A stretch of DNA of 64,000 bases from Tianweitania sp. UT-5YL-CI-8 (GTDB taxonomy: Bacteria > Pseudomonadota > Alphaproteobacteria > Rhizobiales > Rhizobiaceae), in assembly GCF_030010215.1 (NCBI RefSeq), contig NZ_JASCRR010000002.1:186001-250000 (forward strand). The letters run 5' to 3'. Shown here one piece after another: positions 28,857 to 37,308 of the stretch (its first letter is position 1; each line of letters begins with the position of its first letter). Under the pieces are notes generated by a model. That model was not told where the DNA came from, made no database searches, and saw nothing but the letters and a program-made list of their open reading frames with translations. The position numbers and the translations under genes are program-made.

Positions 28857-29022
28857 GATATAGTCGCCTTTCGTTTCTGGTTCAAGATGCTTTCTGATGC
28901 GGTCGAATAGCGCATGCATGCGACAGATACTATTCTAAATGCGACCCAAGCCCTTCAAAAAGCGCCTAAAGTGCCCTTGTCCCAACACTGAGCGTATGTG
29001 AGGTCGGACAAACGCGGCCGGT

Positions 29023-29325
29023 TCAAACGATCTTGAAGATCGCCGAAAAGCCGGAGATGTCGAACACTTCGCGCACATTGGCGTGGAGATTCGACAACAA
29101 CAGTTCACGTCCCGAGGCTTTCGTCGTTTTGGCGGTAACGATCAGCGCGCGTAGGCCTGAACTCGCGACATAGTGCACCCCTGACATATCGACCACGATA
29201 TCCGAAGCAGCCTTGCCGATCAGATCGAGCATGAAATCCTCGAAGATTTTGGCGCTGGCCACATCCAACCGACCGTCGAGATGAACCACGGTGCGGTCGG
29301 CGACCTGCCGCGAAGTGATGTCCAT
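29023..29325 (-). CDS. STAS-domain protein (anti-sigma antagonist type)
   Basis: A 100-residue single STAS domain: VVHLDGRLDVASAKIFEDFM, then IVVDMSGVHYVASSGLRALI and a C-terminal LLLSNLHANVREVFDISG. Ser55-Ser56 in VASSG corresponds to the phosphorylated site of SpoIIAA-like antagonists, although the Asp before it is Ala here. It is coupled to the upstream MBL-fold gene by a TAATG overlap (stop and start share one base), so the two proteins are made in step and probably interact. The natural partner would be the degenerate kinase-like end of that protein. Confidence 0.9.
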   Translation of the reverse strand: MDITSRQVADRTVVHLDGRLDVASAKIFEDFMLDLIGKAASDIVVDMSGVHYVASSGLRALIVTAKTTKASGRELLLSNLHANVREVFDISGFSAIFKIV

Positions 29326-31028
29326 TATCCCGCCTCTTGTCCATCCAAGCCGCGCAGATCGGCGCTCCGGCTCACCAGCTCCGCAACAGGAAAACCGATC
29401 ACGATCTTATCAGCTTCGACCGCGAACTTCCCGCCGATCTGTTCCATGGCGCGCTCATAAAGCCTCGCGCGGATAAGGGGAAACCCCCTTCCAGCGCCGT
29501 CAGCCGCGATATCCAGGGTCATCCTGCCGCCCTGCTCCGCCATATCGATGGTGATGGCCTTCGAGGCGCTTCTGGATGCCAGCGTCTCCAGCGTCGAGAG
29601 AAGAATGTTCTGGAACCGCGCACTGTCGGTCACCACCTCGCCGGCGAAAGGCGCGTCCGTTTGGCCCCCAATAAACTCGATTGCGCAGCCGCGCAGAAGC
29701 GATCCGGACGACAGGTTGATCACCAGAAGACGGCGGAACTCGTCCGCGTCGTCGCTGGCGGCAAGAAAATCCTCGGCACTGACCGGCAGCGACTGCTCGC
29801 GACGAACGATATCGCTGACAAGCTGAAACAGGGCGACGCGCTCCATATTGGCCTGGAAGGTCAGGCCGCGGATAGTCTGCAGGAAGGCATCGATCAGATG
29901 TTCAGCGCGGGAGGCGAGCGAATGCATGCTGCTCTCGGTGTCAGTCAGCACGCGGCGCAGGCGACCCATCGTGCCGGCCGCCTTCATGGCCACCGAAAGC
30001 TCAGGCTGCCCGCCTTGTTCGAAGGAGCGGCAGAACTGGCGAAACTCTGCAATCTGGGTCTCGACATCGTCGACATCCAAGAGCTTCGCCAGGCGCTCGG
30101 CTTCCTGCTGTTCCTCGAGATTTTCAAGATGAAGGGCAACGAGCATCAGGCGTGCGCCGATCAGCGTGAATATCCGCTCGATCTCCTGCAGCAGTTCGAC
30201 CGCGAACTGCCGGAGCAGCGTGATTCGATCCTCATCCATCTCGGCGATGCCGTTCAGCGTCGACAACTGCTTTTCCGTTGCGGCCAGCGCGCTCAGCGCC
30301 GCGATGCCGGTCAAGGCATTGCCATGTCCGAGCCAGCAGGTGGCGATGTCGTGGCGTTCGATGAGATGCCGGATCAGCCTGATGGAATAATGCAAGCCGT
30401 CGCCGCTCCAGCCCGACAGACCGGCGAGACCTGGACTGGCGCCGAAGGTCACGTCGCCGATGATAAGGTGCCGGCCGATCCGGAATGTACAACTGCAGGT
30501 CGAATGGCCGGGCGTTGCATAGATCTCCATCTCGTGCCCGTCATGCAGCGGAAACAACTCGACCTGCACCGGCACCCCGTCCGGCCCATCGCGCCATTCG
30601 CGCCGCAGGCCAGGCGCTGGCTCGGCATCGAACAGGAGGGCATCGACCGTCAACTCCGGCAGCACGACGTCGCGATAGAGAATTGCAAGCGTGTGGTGAC
30701 GGTCCTTTTCCCGAAGCGCCAAAGCGCCGGCGGCGTGGAGGATGGTGGTTGGACGCTCGTTTCCCGTGACCAGCCGCTCCACGGCGCCGAAATGGTCGAA
30801 ATGCGCGTGCGTCAGGAACAATGTCGTCCGGCGCGGAGCCTGCGCCAGCACATCGGCGATTTCAGCGTTCAGCGTATCCACCTGTGCAGCACTCGCACCG
30901 GGATCGAAGACAAGGAGCTGGGTGGTCGTCCGCAGAAGATAGGCATTCGAGTTGGTGATCGAAGGCTTGTTGATGACAGCGAAGATATCTGCCCCGTCCA
31001 CGCCGTCGACCGGCAGCCATTCCGCCAT
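29325..31028 (-). CDS. MBL-fold protein fused to helical and HATPase-like regions
   Basis: A 567-residue protein. Residues 15-240 form a metallo-beta-lactamase fold with a full metal set: THAHFDH (His74, His76, Asp78, His79), PGHS (His175), GDVTF (Asp192) and LGHGN (His235), close to oxygen- or nitric-oxide-binding di-iron proteins and thioester hydrolases. Residues 265-440 are helical, like a dimerisation domain. The last about 90 residues (FQNILLSTLETL, then DIAADGAGRGFPLI and KIVIGFPVAELV) look like a worn HATPase domain of a sensor or anti-sigma kinase. The ATG at 31028 begins at the MBL domain; the longer frame adds no recognisable sequence. It is coupled to the STAS gene. No function can be assigned. 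Confidence 0.8.
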   Translation of the reverse strand: MAEWLPVDGVDGADIFAVINKPSITNSNAYLLRTTTQLLVFDPGASAAQVDTLNAEIADVLAQAPRRTTLFLTHAHFDHFGAVERLVTGNERPTTILHAAGALALREKDRHHTLAILYRDVVLPELTVDALLFDAEPAPGLRREWRDGPDGVPVQVELFPLHDGHEMEIYATPGHSTCSCTFRIGRHLIIGDVTFGASPGLAGLSGWSGDGLHYSIRLIRHLIERHDIATCWLGHGNALTGIAALSALAATEKQLSTLNGIAEMDEDRITLLRQFAVELLQEIERIFTLIGARLMLVALHLENLEEQQEAERLAKLLDVDDVETQIAEFRQFCRSFEQGGQPELSVAMKAAGTMGRLRRVLTDTESSMHSLASRAEHLIDAFLQTIRGLTFQANMERVALFQLVSDIVRREQSLPVSAEDFLAASDDADEFRRLLVINLSSGSLLRGCAIEFIGGQTDAPFAGEVVTDSARFQNILLSTLETLASRSASKAITIDMAEQGGRMTLDIAADGAGRGFPLIRARLYERAMEQIGGKFAVEADKIVIGFPVAELVSRSADLRGLDGQEAG

Positions 31029-31375
31029 GAAGTCCCGCCCTGTGTCTCGTGCCGTCGCGCGGCTTGCGGGGAACCTAGCGATTGAGGCCACCGCGTCAAT
31101 GTGTATCCCAGCTGCCGCTGCGGAACGTCCCGAGTCGAAGCCGATCCGCATGACTTTCTTAATAATGATTAACCCCTTGTTTACCACGTTGGGCGAAAGG
31201 TGGGTTCGTCGGCATATCGTGGTCATCAGGTAGTGATTTGTTCACGGTTTCAAGCGGCGGGCGCGAGCCCCGGAAACTCCGATTTCCACCAGGGTCATTC
31301 GCTTGACCGCCGCCGCCCAGACAAAAGTGGAAGACGTCCGGCCACGGGCCGGTCAATCTGGGAGACGGGCGTTCG
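31029..31375. other. Intergenic region upstream of the PodJ-like gene, 347 bases
   Basis: Divergent gap between the MBL-fold and PodJ-like genes. It has TTAA-(6)-TTAAC at 31159-31173, one base short of the CtrA consensus spacing of 7, and a GAGTC at 31132. Promoters for both directions must lie here. No gene is seen. Confidence 0.4.
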
Positions 31376-34300
31376 ATGGACAACAAGCAATCCTATCTCG
31401 ATTCCGTGAATGCCGGCCGCCCGCGCCGGGCCTATGCCTCGGCGGAGCAGCTCGACCGCTTGCTCGGAGCGTCCGGAAAAGACCAGGCCGGAGAGGCCCA
31501 AACCCCTGCCGATTCCTACCAGATCATCGCGCGTGAGATCGAACGGCTTCGCGGCCAGGAGGCCGGCCTGGTCTCCATCGGCAAGATTGCGGGCGAATTG
31601 TCGGGCATGCGCGAAGAACTCAACACCCAGGTGCGCGCCGACCTCAGCCGCGAATTCGAGCAGCTGCGCGAAGACATTGAGACGCGCTATGTGGTGAACG
31701 ACCACGGCAAGGACGCGCATGAACTCGCCACCGAGTTCGAACGGTTGTCCGCTTCGATCCGGACGCTCGCCGACAAGAGCGACGACCGCCACATCAACCT
31801 GCTCCGGCTGGAGCTGGAGCAGGTGCGCTCGATGCTGGAAGGCGTCGCCCGCGAGGAGAGCGTTAAGGCCCTGGACAAGCGGGTCGATCGGTTCGCCGAG
31901 ACGGGTTTGGCTACCGCTTCCGGAGAGCCCGCGAGCATCACCAACCTTGTCGGCAAGCTTGAGCATATCCACGCCGCCGTCGGCGACCTGCCGCGTTCCG
32001 CCGCGCTGCAGTCTGTCGAGGAAAAGGTGAAGACGCTGGCAACCGCGCTGGACGGCTTCGTGCGCCAACAGGGCGCCCAGAACGAAGACACGCGCCAGCT
32101 CATCGCCGAACGGCTCGATGAGATTTCCCGTGCCATCGCAGCGTCGTCAGCCACCGGCAAGCCTGGGATCAACGCCGACGCGATGCCGCGGCTGGAGACG
32201 CACATCCTGGCACTTGCCGCGCAGATCGAGGAGATGATCAGAACCAACGGGGATACCGGCCTGGGCGAGCGGCTGGAAGCGCTTTCGGTGCGCGTGGACG
32301 ATCTATCCACGCGCACCGAGCTGCCGGGAGAGGCTTTCGAAAAGCTCGGCCGGCAGATCGCCAGGGTTGCCGAGCGCGTCGATACGCTTCCCGATGCGGA
32401 TCGGATGGAGGAGCGTCTGGCCGATATCGCCAAACGGCTGGACAAGTCCTCGGCTGATATGGTCGATCTCGACGCCGACCTGATCCGCAGCCTGGAAGTG
32501 CAGGTCGCGGAACTCAACCAGCACCTGCTCAACCCAGGCGCCATGCTGCCTGATATGGGCGACATCCGTCCGCGTCTCGAGGAGGTGGAGAAATCCGTTG
32601 CAACACAGCATCAGGCGGTTCTGGAGGCGGCCCGCCATGCAGCGGAACATGCTGTCGCCTCGCAGAGCGACGCGGTGGCCGCGGCCGGGCTTGCCGACGA
32701 TCTCAAGGCGCTTGAAGCGCTGACCCGCCGCTCCGAAGAGCGCAGCATCCGCACCTTCGAGGCTATCCAGCAGACGTTGATGAAGATCGCCGAAAGGCTT
32801 GGCGCACTCGACGATACCGCTGCGAGCGGGATCGAACTGGGTGTCGCCGTCACGCCCAAGCTGTCGGTGGACCAAGCGCCTTCGATGGATATCGGCACCG
32901 TGCCGGAGCTGCTCGTCGCGAGCGCCGCGTCTCACGAAGCACCCGAGGTGGACGTCGCAGGCCCAGAACCCGAAGCCGTCAAATCGACCAAAAGGTCGAT
33001 TCTGGGCGGCTTCACGCGCGCCTTCAAGGGGAAGACCAAAGCCGAGCCGGTCGCTATAGCCGCGGAAGAAGTCGCGGCGTCCATCCAAGAACCGGCAGTG
33101 GACGTGCCGGACCAGGCATTGTCGCCGGACGAGCCGCTCGATCCCAAGCTTGCGAATATGCCGATGGAGCCCGGTTCGGGCGCGCCGGACCTGAATGCTA
33201 TACTCAAGCGCATGCGCGACGAGCGCGAAAAGCTGTCCGCGCCTGAAGAGGCCGAAACCGCGCGTGCCGATATCATCGCCGCCGCGCGCCGCGCCGCACA
33301 GGTTGCCGCGACCGAAGCCGCCGCACTCGACGGCAGTTCGGAGAGCAAAGCGCCGATCAAGGCGTTCGGCGATCTGGTCAAGACACGCCGCAAGCCGATC
33401 CTGATGGCAACGAGCGCCATCATTCTGGCGCTGGCAGCGCTCCAGATCGGCCTGTCTGTGAAGAAGGATGCTCTGACCACGGCCGATGTGGCCGCGCCTG
33501 CCGCCGTGGAGCAAATGCAGCAAACCGTTGCTCATGAGCCCAGGCCGGCAGAGGTCGCCGCACCCGCAGCCGGGCAACCGGTCGAGGCAATCGACCAGCC
33601 ACGGCACGACGAAGCCCAGAGCGAAAAGGCTGAGCGGGCTCAGCCCCAGGCGGCCGTCCCAGCCGCTGTTGAACCGGAGCTGAAGCCCGAAACGCCGGCA
33701 TTGGCAGCGGCACCCGAAAAGCCCGTGGCCGCACCCGTGGAAGCAACGCCTGCCATGCCGCCAGTGCAAACATCTCCCGACGTCACCGGCTCCATTCCGG
33801 CAGATCTGGACAGCCGGTTCGGCGAGCTGCCCTCGGCGGCTATCAAGCCGCAGCCCGTCGGTGCGCCCGCGCTGCAGGAAGCCGCGCAAAAGGACGATCC
33901 CAAGGCGCTGTTCGAAGTGGGCGCCCTTTATGCCGAAGGGCGCGGCGTCAAGCAGGATTTGAAGGCCGCCGCCTCCTTCTACGAGCAGGCCGCCAATCTC
34001 GGTCTCGCACCGGCGCAATACCGCATCGGCAACATGTTCGAGAAGGGCAACGGCGTCGACCGCGATCTGGCCAAGGCAAAGACCTGGTACCAGCTTGCCG
34101 CCGCGCAAGGCAACGCAAGCGCCATGCACAACCTGGCCGTGCTCTTTGCCATGGGCGCGGATGGAACGCCCGACAACGACTCCGCCGGGCGCTGGTTTCA
34201 GGCCGCTGCGGAACTCGGCGTCAAGGACAGCCAGTTCAATCTCGGCATCCTGACCGCCAAGGGCGTCGGCATGCCGCGCAATCTCGAAGAATCCTACAAA

Positions 34301-34687
34301 TGGTTCGCGCTGGTGGCGCTTGAAGGCGATCAGGATGCGGCGGCCAAACGCGACGAGGTGGCGAAGTCGCTGACGCCCGAGCAGTTGGAACGCGCCAAGG
34401 CCACCACGGCGCTCTGGAAGCCGCGCCTGCTCGATCCCACGGCCAATGTGGTCGACGTACCGGTCACCTGGCAGGACAAGGCTCCGGCAGCATCGACCGA
34501 TATGACCAAGGCGGTCGAGACCATCCAGGCTTTGCTCAACCAGCGCGGCTACGATGCGGGCAAGCCGGACGGCCGGATGGGCGAGAAGACGCGCACCGCG
34601 ATCAGGGCATTCCAGAAGGACAACGCCTTGTCCACCACCGGAACGGTCGACGAACCTCTGGTCGAGGCGCTCCTCGCGCGGAATTGA
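31376..34687 (+). CDS. podJ: PodJ-like polarity protein with Sel1 repeats and peptidoglycan-binding domain
   Basis: A 1103-residue inner-membrane protein. Residues 1-500 are coiled-coil (many leucine heptads and EL/ER runs), then a low-complexity linker, a single membrane helix at about 671-694 (ILMATSAIILALAALQIGLS), an Ala/Pro/Glu-rich periplasmic stretch, Sel1-type TPRs from about 831 to 1015 (DPKALFEVGALYAEGRGVKQ and similar), and a terminal peptidoglycan-binding domain (IQALLNQRGYDAGKPDGRMG, then KTRTAIRAFQKDNALS). This order matches PodJ, which marks a cell pole in alphaproteobacteria. The symbol rests on this architecture. The ATG at 31376 has GGGAGA about 10 bases upstream. Confidence 0.85.
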   Translation: MDNKQSYLDSVNAGRPRRAYASAEQLDRLLGASGKDQAGEAQTPADSYQIIAREIERLRGQEAGLVSIGKIAGELSGMREELNTQVRADLSREFEQLREDIETRYVVNDHGKDAHELATEFERLSASIRTLADKSDDRHINLLRLELEQVRSMLEGVAREESVKALDKRVDRFAETGLATASGEPASITNLVGKLEHIHAAVGDLPRSAALQSVEEKVKTLATALDGFVRQQGAQNEDTRQLIAERLDEISRAIAASSATGKPGINADAMPRLETHILALAAQIEEMIRTNGDTGLGERLEALSVRVDDLSTRTELPGEAFEKLGRQIARVAERVDTLPDADRMEERLADIAKRLDKSSADMVDLDADLIRSLEVQVAELNQHLLNPGAMLPDMGDIRPRLEEVEKSVATQHQAVLEAARHAAEHAVASQSDAVAAAGLADDLKALEALTRRSEERSIRTFEAIQQTLMKIAERLGALDDTAASGIELGVAVTPKLSVDQAPSMDIGTVPELLVASAASHEAPEVDVAGPEPEAVKSTKRSILGGFTRAFKGKTKAEPVAIAAEEVAASIQEPAVDVPDQALSPDEPLDPKLANMPMEPGSGAPDLNAILKRMRDEREKLSAPEEAETARADIIAAARRAAQVAATEAAALDGSSESKAPIKAFGDLVKTRRKPILMATSAIILALAALQIGLSVKKDALTTADVAAPAAVEQMQQTVAHEPRPAEVAAPAAGQPVEAIDQPRHDEAQSEKAERAQPQAAVPAAVEPELKPETPALAAAPEKPVAAPVEATPAMPPVQTSPDVTGSIPADLDSRFGELPSAAIKPQPVGAPALQEAAQKDDPKALFEVGALYAEGRGVKQDLKAAASFYEQAANLGLAPAQYRIGNMFEKGNGVDRDLAKAKTWYQLAAAQGNASAMHNLAVLFAMGADGTPDNDSAGRWFQAAAELGVKDSQFNLGILTAKGVGMPRNLEESYKWFALVALEGDQDAAAKRDEVAKSLTPEQLERAKATTALWKPRLLDPTANVVDVPVTWQDKAPAASTDMTKAVETIQALLNQRGYDAGKPDGRMGEKTRTAIRAFQKDNALSTTGTVDEPLVEALLARN

Positions 34688-34728
34688 ATCCGACACCGTT
34701 AACCGGTTGAGATTGTTTTCGGCCTACG

Positions 34729-34755
34729 ATACGGCGAAGTCGGACTTCGCCGTAT
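34729..34755 (+). terminator. Perfect 12-bp hairpin after podJ
   Basis: ATACGGCGAAGT (34729-34740) pairs with ACTTCGCCGTAT (34744-34755), loop CGG. There is no strong T-run after it, so termination is likely but not certain. Confidence 0.55.
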
Positions 34756-34830
34756 TCTGGTCTTAACTGACGATTAGGCGACGGTGTCCTTGTTTGACGC
34801 TCAGCGCAGTCAGTGAGATCGGGCCGTAAG

Positions 34831-35757
34831 GTGGGAATTTATCTTCCGATCGCAGAAATGTCGGTCAACGTGTTCGTGCTTCTGGCGATGGGCGCGGCGG
34901 TCGGTTTTTTGTCCGGCATGTTCGGCGTCGGCGGCGGCTTCCTGATCACCCCGCTGCTCATTTTCTACAACATCCCGCCCGCAATCGCGGTTGCCACCGG
35001 CGCCAACCAGGTCATCGCCTCGTCTTTTTCCGGCGCTTTGGCGCATCTCAAGCGAAAGACCATCGACTTCAAGCTCGGCTCGGTGCTGCTTGTCGGCGGT
35101 ATCGTCGGGTCGACCGCGGGCGCCGTCGTCTTTGCGCTGTTGCGGCGCGTCGGCCAGCTCGACCTGTTCATTTCGCTGCTCTATGTCGGCCTGCTCGGCG
35201 CGGTGGGAGGACTGATGCTGGTCGAAAGCGTCAATGCGATCCGCGCGTCGCGTTCGACCGCCGCACCCACGCTCAAGAAATCCGGCCAGCACAACTGGAT
35301 CCACAGGCTGCCGTTCAAGATGCGGTTCCGTGCCTCCAAGCTCTTCGTCAGCGTCATTCCGGTGCTGGGCATCGGCGCCGGCATCGGCTTCCTCTCCGCC
35401 ATCATGGGCGTCGGCGGCGGCTTCATCATGATTCCGGCGCTGATCTATCTCTTGAAAGTGCCGACGAATGTCGTGGTCGGCACGTCGCTGTTCCAGATCA
35501 TCGTGGTTTCGGCCTACACCACCATGATCCATGCGACGACCAACCAGACAGTCGACATCTTCCTCGCCCTGGTCCTGATGGTCGGCGGCGTCGCCGGCGC
35601 ACAATATGGCGCCAAGGCGGGCCAGAAGCTGCGTGGCGAACAGTTGCGGGCGCTGCTGGCGCTGCTGGTCCTCGCGGTGGCGCTGCGGCTGGGCTTCGAC
35701 CTGTTCGTTCGGCCGAACAGCCTCTACTCGCTCACCAGCCTGGGCGGGCTGATGTGA
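34831..35757 (+). CDS. TSUP family sulfite exporter TauE/SafE-like protein
   Basis: A membrane protein of about 308 residues with two homologous halves, each opening with the family motif: GMFGVGGGFLITPLLIF and AIMGVGGGFIMIPALIY. About eight helices are visible. Such proteins export sulfite, sulfonates or related anions; the substrate here is not known. Start is uncertain: the GTG at 34831 begins at GIYLPIAEMSVN, a stretch I recall as conserved in rhizobial members; GTG 34813 and ATG 34858 are options. The stop overlaps the start of the next gene (TGATG), so they are translated together. Confidence 0.86.
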   Translation: MGIYLPIAEMSVNVFVLLAMGAAVGFLSGMFGVGGGFLITPLLIFYNIPPAIAVATGANQVIASSFSGALAHLKRKTIDFKLGSVLLVGGIVGSTAGAVVFALLRRVGQLDLFISLLYVGLLGAVGGLMLVESVNAIRASRSTAAPTLKKSGQHNWIHRLPFKMRFRASKLFVSVIPVLGIGAGIGFLSAIMGVGGGFIMIPALIYLLKVPTNVVVGTSLFQIIVVSAYTTMIHATTNQTVDIFLALVLMVGGVAGAQYGAKAGQKLRGEQLRALLALLVLAVALRLGFDLFVRPNSLYSLTSLGGLM

Positions 35758-36587
35758 TGCGGGCAGCCGTCCTCATGCTCGCGGCGCTGCTTTGCACGAC
35801 CGCCGCTGTCGCGCAGGACGCGCCGCCGCCGCAGCCCGTGCCGGGCGCCGAGGACGACAGGCAGCGCGCTCAGCAGATCCAGGAAGGCATCCAGATCGGC
35901 TTGTCGATGGACCGCATCTCCATCACGGCGGATTTTTCCGGCGCCCAGCTCACCATCTTCGGAGCCTTGGAAAACCCCGACTCGCTTCTGAGCCGGCAAG
36001 GCCGCTACGATGTCGTCGTGGTGCTGGAGGGCCCGACACGGCCCGTGGTGGTGCGCCGCAAGAGCCGTGTGCTTGGCATGTGGATCAACACCGAATCCGA
36101 GACCTTCCTCAACGTGCCGATGTCCTACTCCATCGCCAGCACGCGCGCCTTCCAGGACGTCACCGATCCCGGCAGCTACCGGCGCCTCTCGCTGGGCGCC
36201 GACAACATCCATCTGCAGCCCGCCGATGTGGACGACAATCCGGTGACGATCGAAGAGTTCACCGCCGCCCTGCGCGACCGGAAGAAGGCAGGCGGACTGT
36301 TCACCGACAATATCGGCGGCGTGCATTTTCTGTCGCAGAACCTGTTTCGCGCAACCCTAAGCCTCGCCCCTTCCGTGCCGGTCGGCACACATAAGGCACG
36401 CGCCTTCCTGTTCCGCCAGGGCGTCTTCATCAAGGAAGCCTCGACCCAGCTCGTCATCGTCAAGTCTGGCTTCGAGCAGGCGGTCTTCCGCTTCGCCAAC
36501 AATCACAGCTTCGCCTATGGCGTCTTCGCCATCGGCCTCGCCATGCTGACCGGTTGGCTTGGGCGGATCGTCTTCAGACGGGATTGA
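35757..36587 (+). CDS. TIGR02186-type exported membrane-anchored protein
   Basis: A 276-residue protein with an N-terminal signal (RAAVLMLAALLCTTAAVAQD), a beta-rich periplasmic region (GLSMDRISITADFSGAQLTI, DVVVVLEGPTRPVVVRR, PMSYSIASTRAF) and one C-terminal helix (FAYGVFAIGLAMLTGWLGRIVF) with a short basic tail. It matches the family I know as TIGR02186, often found next to TSUP exporters. Coupled to the exporter gene by a TGATG overlap, so it may assist or anchor that transport. Function is not established. Confidence 0.8.
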   Translation: MRAAVLMLAALLCTTAAVAQDAPPPQPVPGAEDDRQRAQQIQEGIQIGLSMDRISITADFSGAQLTIFGALENPDSLLSRQGRYDVVVVLEGPTRPVVVRRKSRVLGMWINTESETFLNVPMSYSIASTRAFQDVTDPGSYRRLSLGADNIHLQPADVDDNPVTIEEFTAALRDRKKAGGLFTDNIGGVHFLSQNLFRATLSLAPSVPVGTHKARAFLFRQGVFIKEASTQLVIVKSGFEQAVFRFANNHSFAYGVFAIGLAMLTGWLGRIVFRRD

Positions 36588-36591
36588 CCGG

Positions 36592-37308
36592 CTAAGCCCG
36601 CAGCAGCGAACCCGCGATCGGATAGACGCGGGCCTGGCCCAGCATATAGGCCATCAGCGCTTCGCGCCGGAACAGGCCGGCATAGGCCTTATCGAGGACG
36701 TTGAGCGAGCCTGTGAAAGCGCCGAAGGCCGGCATGATCAGCCGCTGGCCGTCGCTGGCAAAACAGCGGCGGCGCACCGAGCGCCCGCGCTGGACGATGC
36801 GGGCACACGGATGCAGGTGGCCGGCGATCTCGCCTTCACCGCCCTTGCGGGTCGGCTCGTGGCGGAAGACGAGGTTTGCGACGGCAATCTCGCGAACCGT
36901 CTCGCCTGGAAGATCGGCGGGTGCTTCGGGGTCGTGGTTGCCCGCAACCCAATACCAGTCGCGGCCGGCCATCATGGTTTCGAGCCCGGCCCGGAAAATC
37001 TCGTGCAGGCGCGCCGCCCCCTGCCCGTCGTGAAAACTGTCGCCCAGGCTGACGACGATGCGAGGGCGGTAGTCGGCGATGACCGCCTCCAGCCGTTGCA
37101 GCGTCACCGCCGTGTCGTAGGGCGGCAGCAGCGCACCGCGCCGGGCAAGGGAAGAGCCCTTTTCCAGATGCAGGTCGGACACGACGAGCAGGCCGAGATC
37201 TGGAAAATAGAGCGCACCGCGCAGATCGCAGACGGCGCGCTGCCCGGCCACGACAATGGCGTCGGCCTGGCTTGACCCTGCTGACATTTCGCGCGTTGCG
37301 ACGTTCAT
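36592..37308 (-). CDS. pdeM: Ligase-associated DNA damage response endonuclease PdeM
   Basis: A metallophosphoesterase of 238 residues, from the ligase-associated DNA damage response set. The metal ligands are all present: SDLHLEKG (Asp45, His47), SLGDSFHDG (Asp90), VAGNHDPEA (Asn124, His125) and GEIAGHLHPCA. It is predicted to act on DNA ends. The ATG at 37308 overlaps the stop of the DEXH helicase gene by 4 bases (ATGA), so the two are one operon. It converges with the TIGR02186-type gene, 4 bases between stops. Confidence 0.9.
   Translation of the reverse strand: MNVATREMSAGSSQADAIVVAGQRAVCDLRGALYFPDLGLLVVSDLHLEKGSSLARRGALLPPYDTAVTLQRLEAVIADYRPRIVVSLGDSFHDGQGAARLHEIFRAGLETMMAGRDWYWVAGNHDPEAPADLPGETVREIAVANLVFRHEPTRKGGEGEIAGHLHPCARIVQRGRSVRRRCFASDGQRLIMPAFGAFTGSLNVLDKAYAGLFRREALMAYMLGQARVYPIAGSLLRA

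Noticed and set aside
31159-31173. CtrA-like box before podJ (TTAA-N6-TTAAC)
   Set aside because: The consensus spacing is 7; this one is 6, so I do not annotate it as a CtrA site.
32303-34696. Long minus-strand open frame opposite podJ
   Set aside because: Gly/Arg/Leu-rich shadow of the PodJ-like gene.
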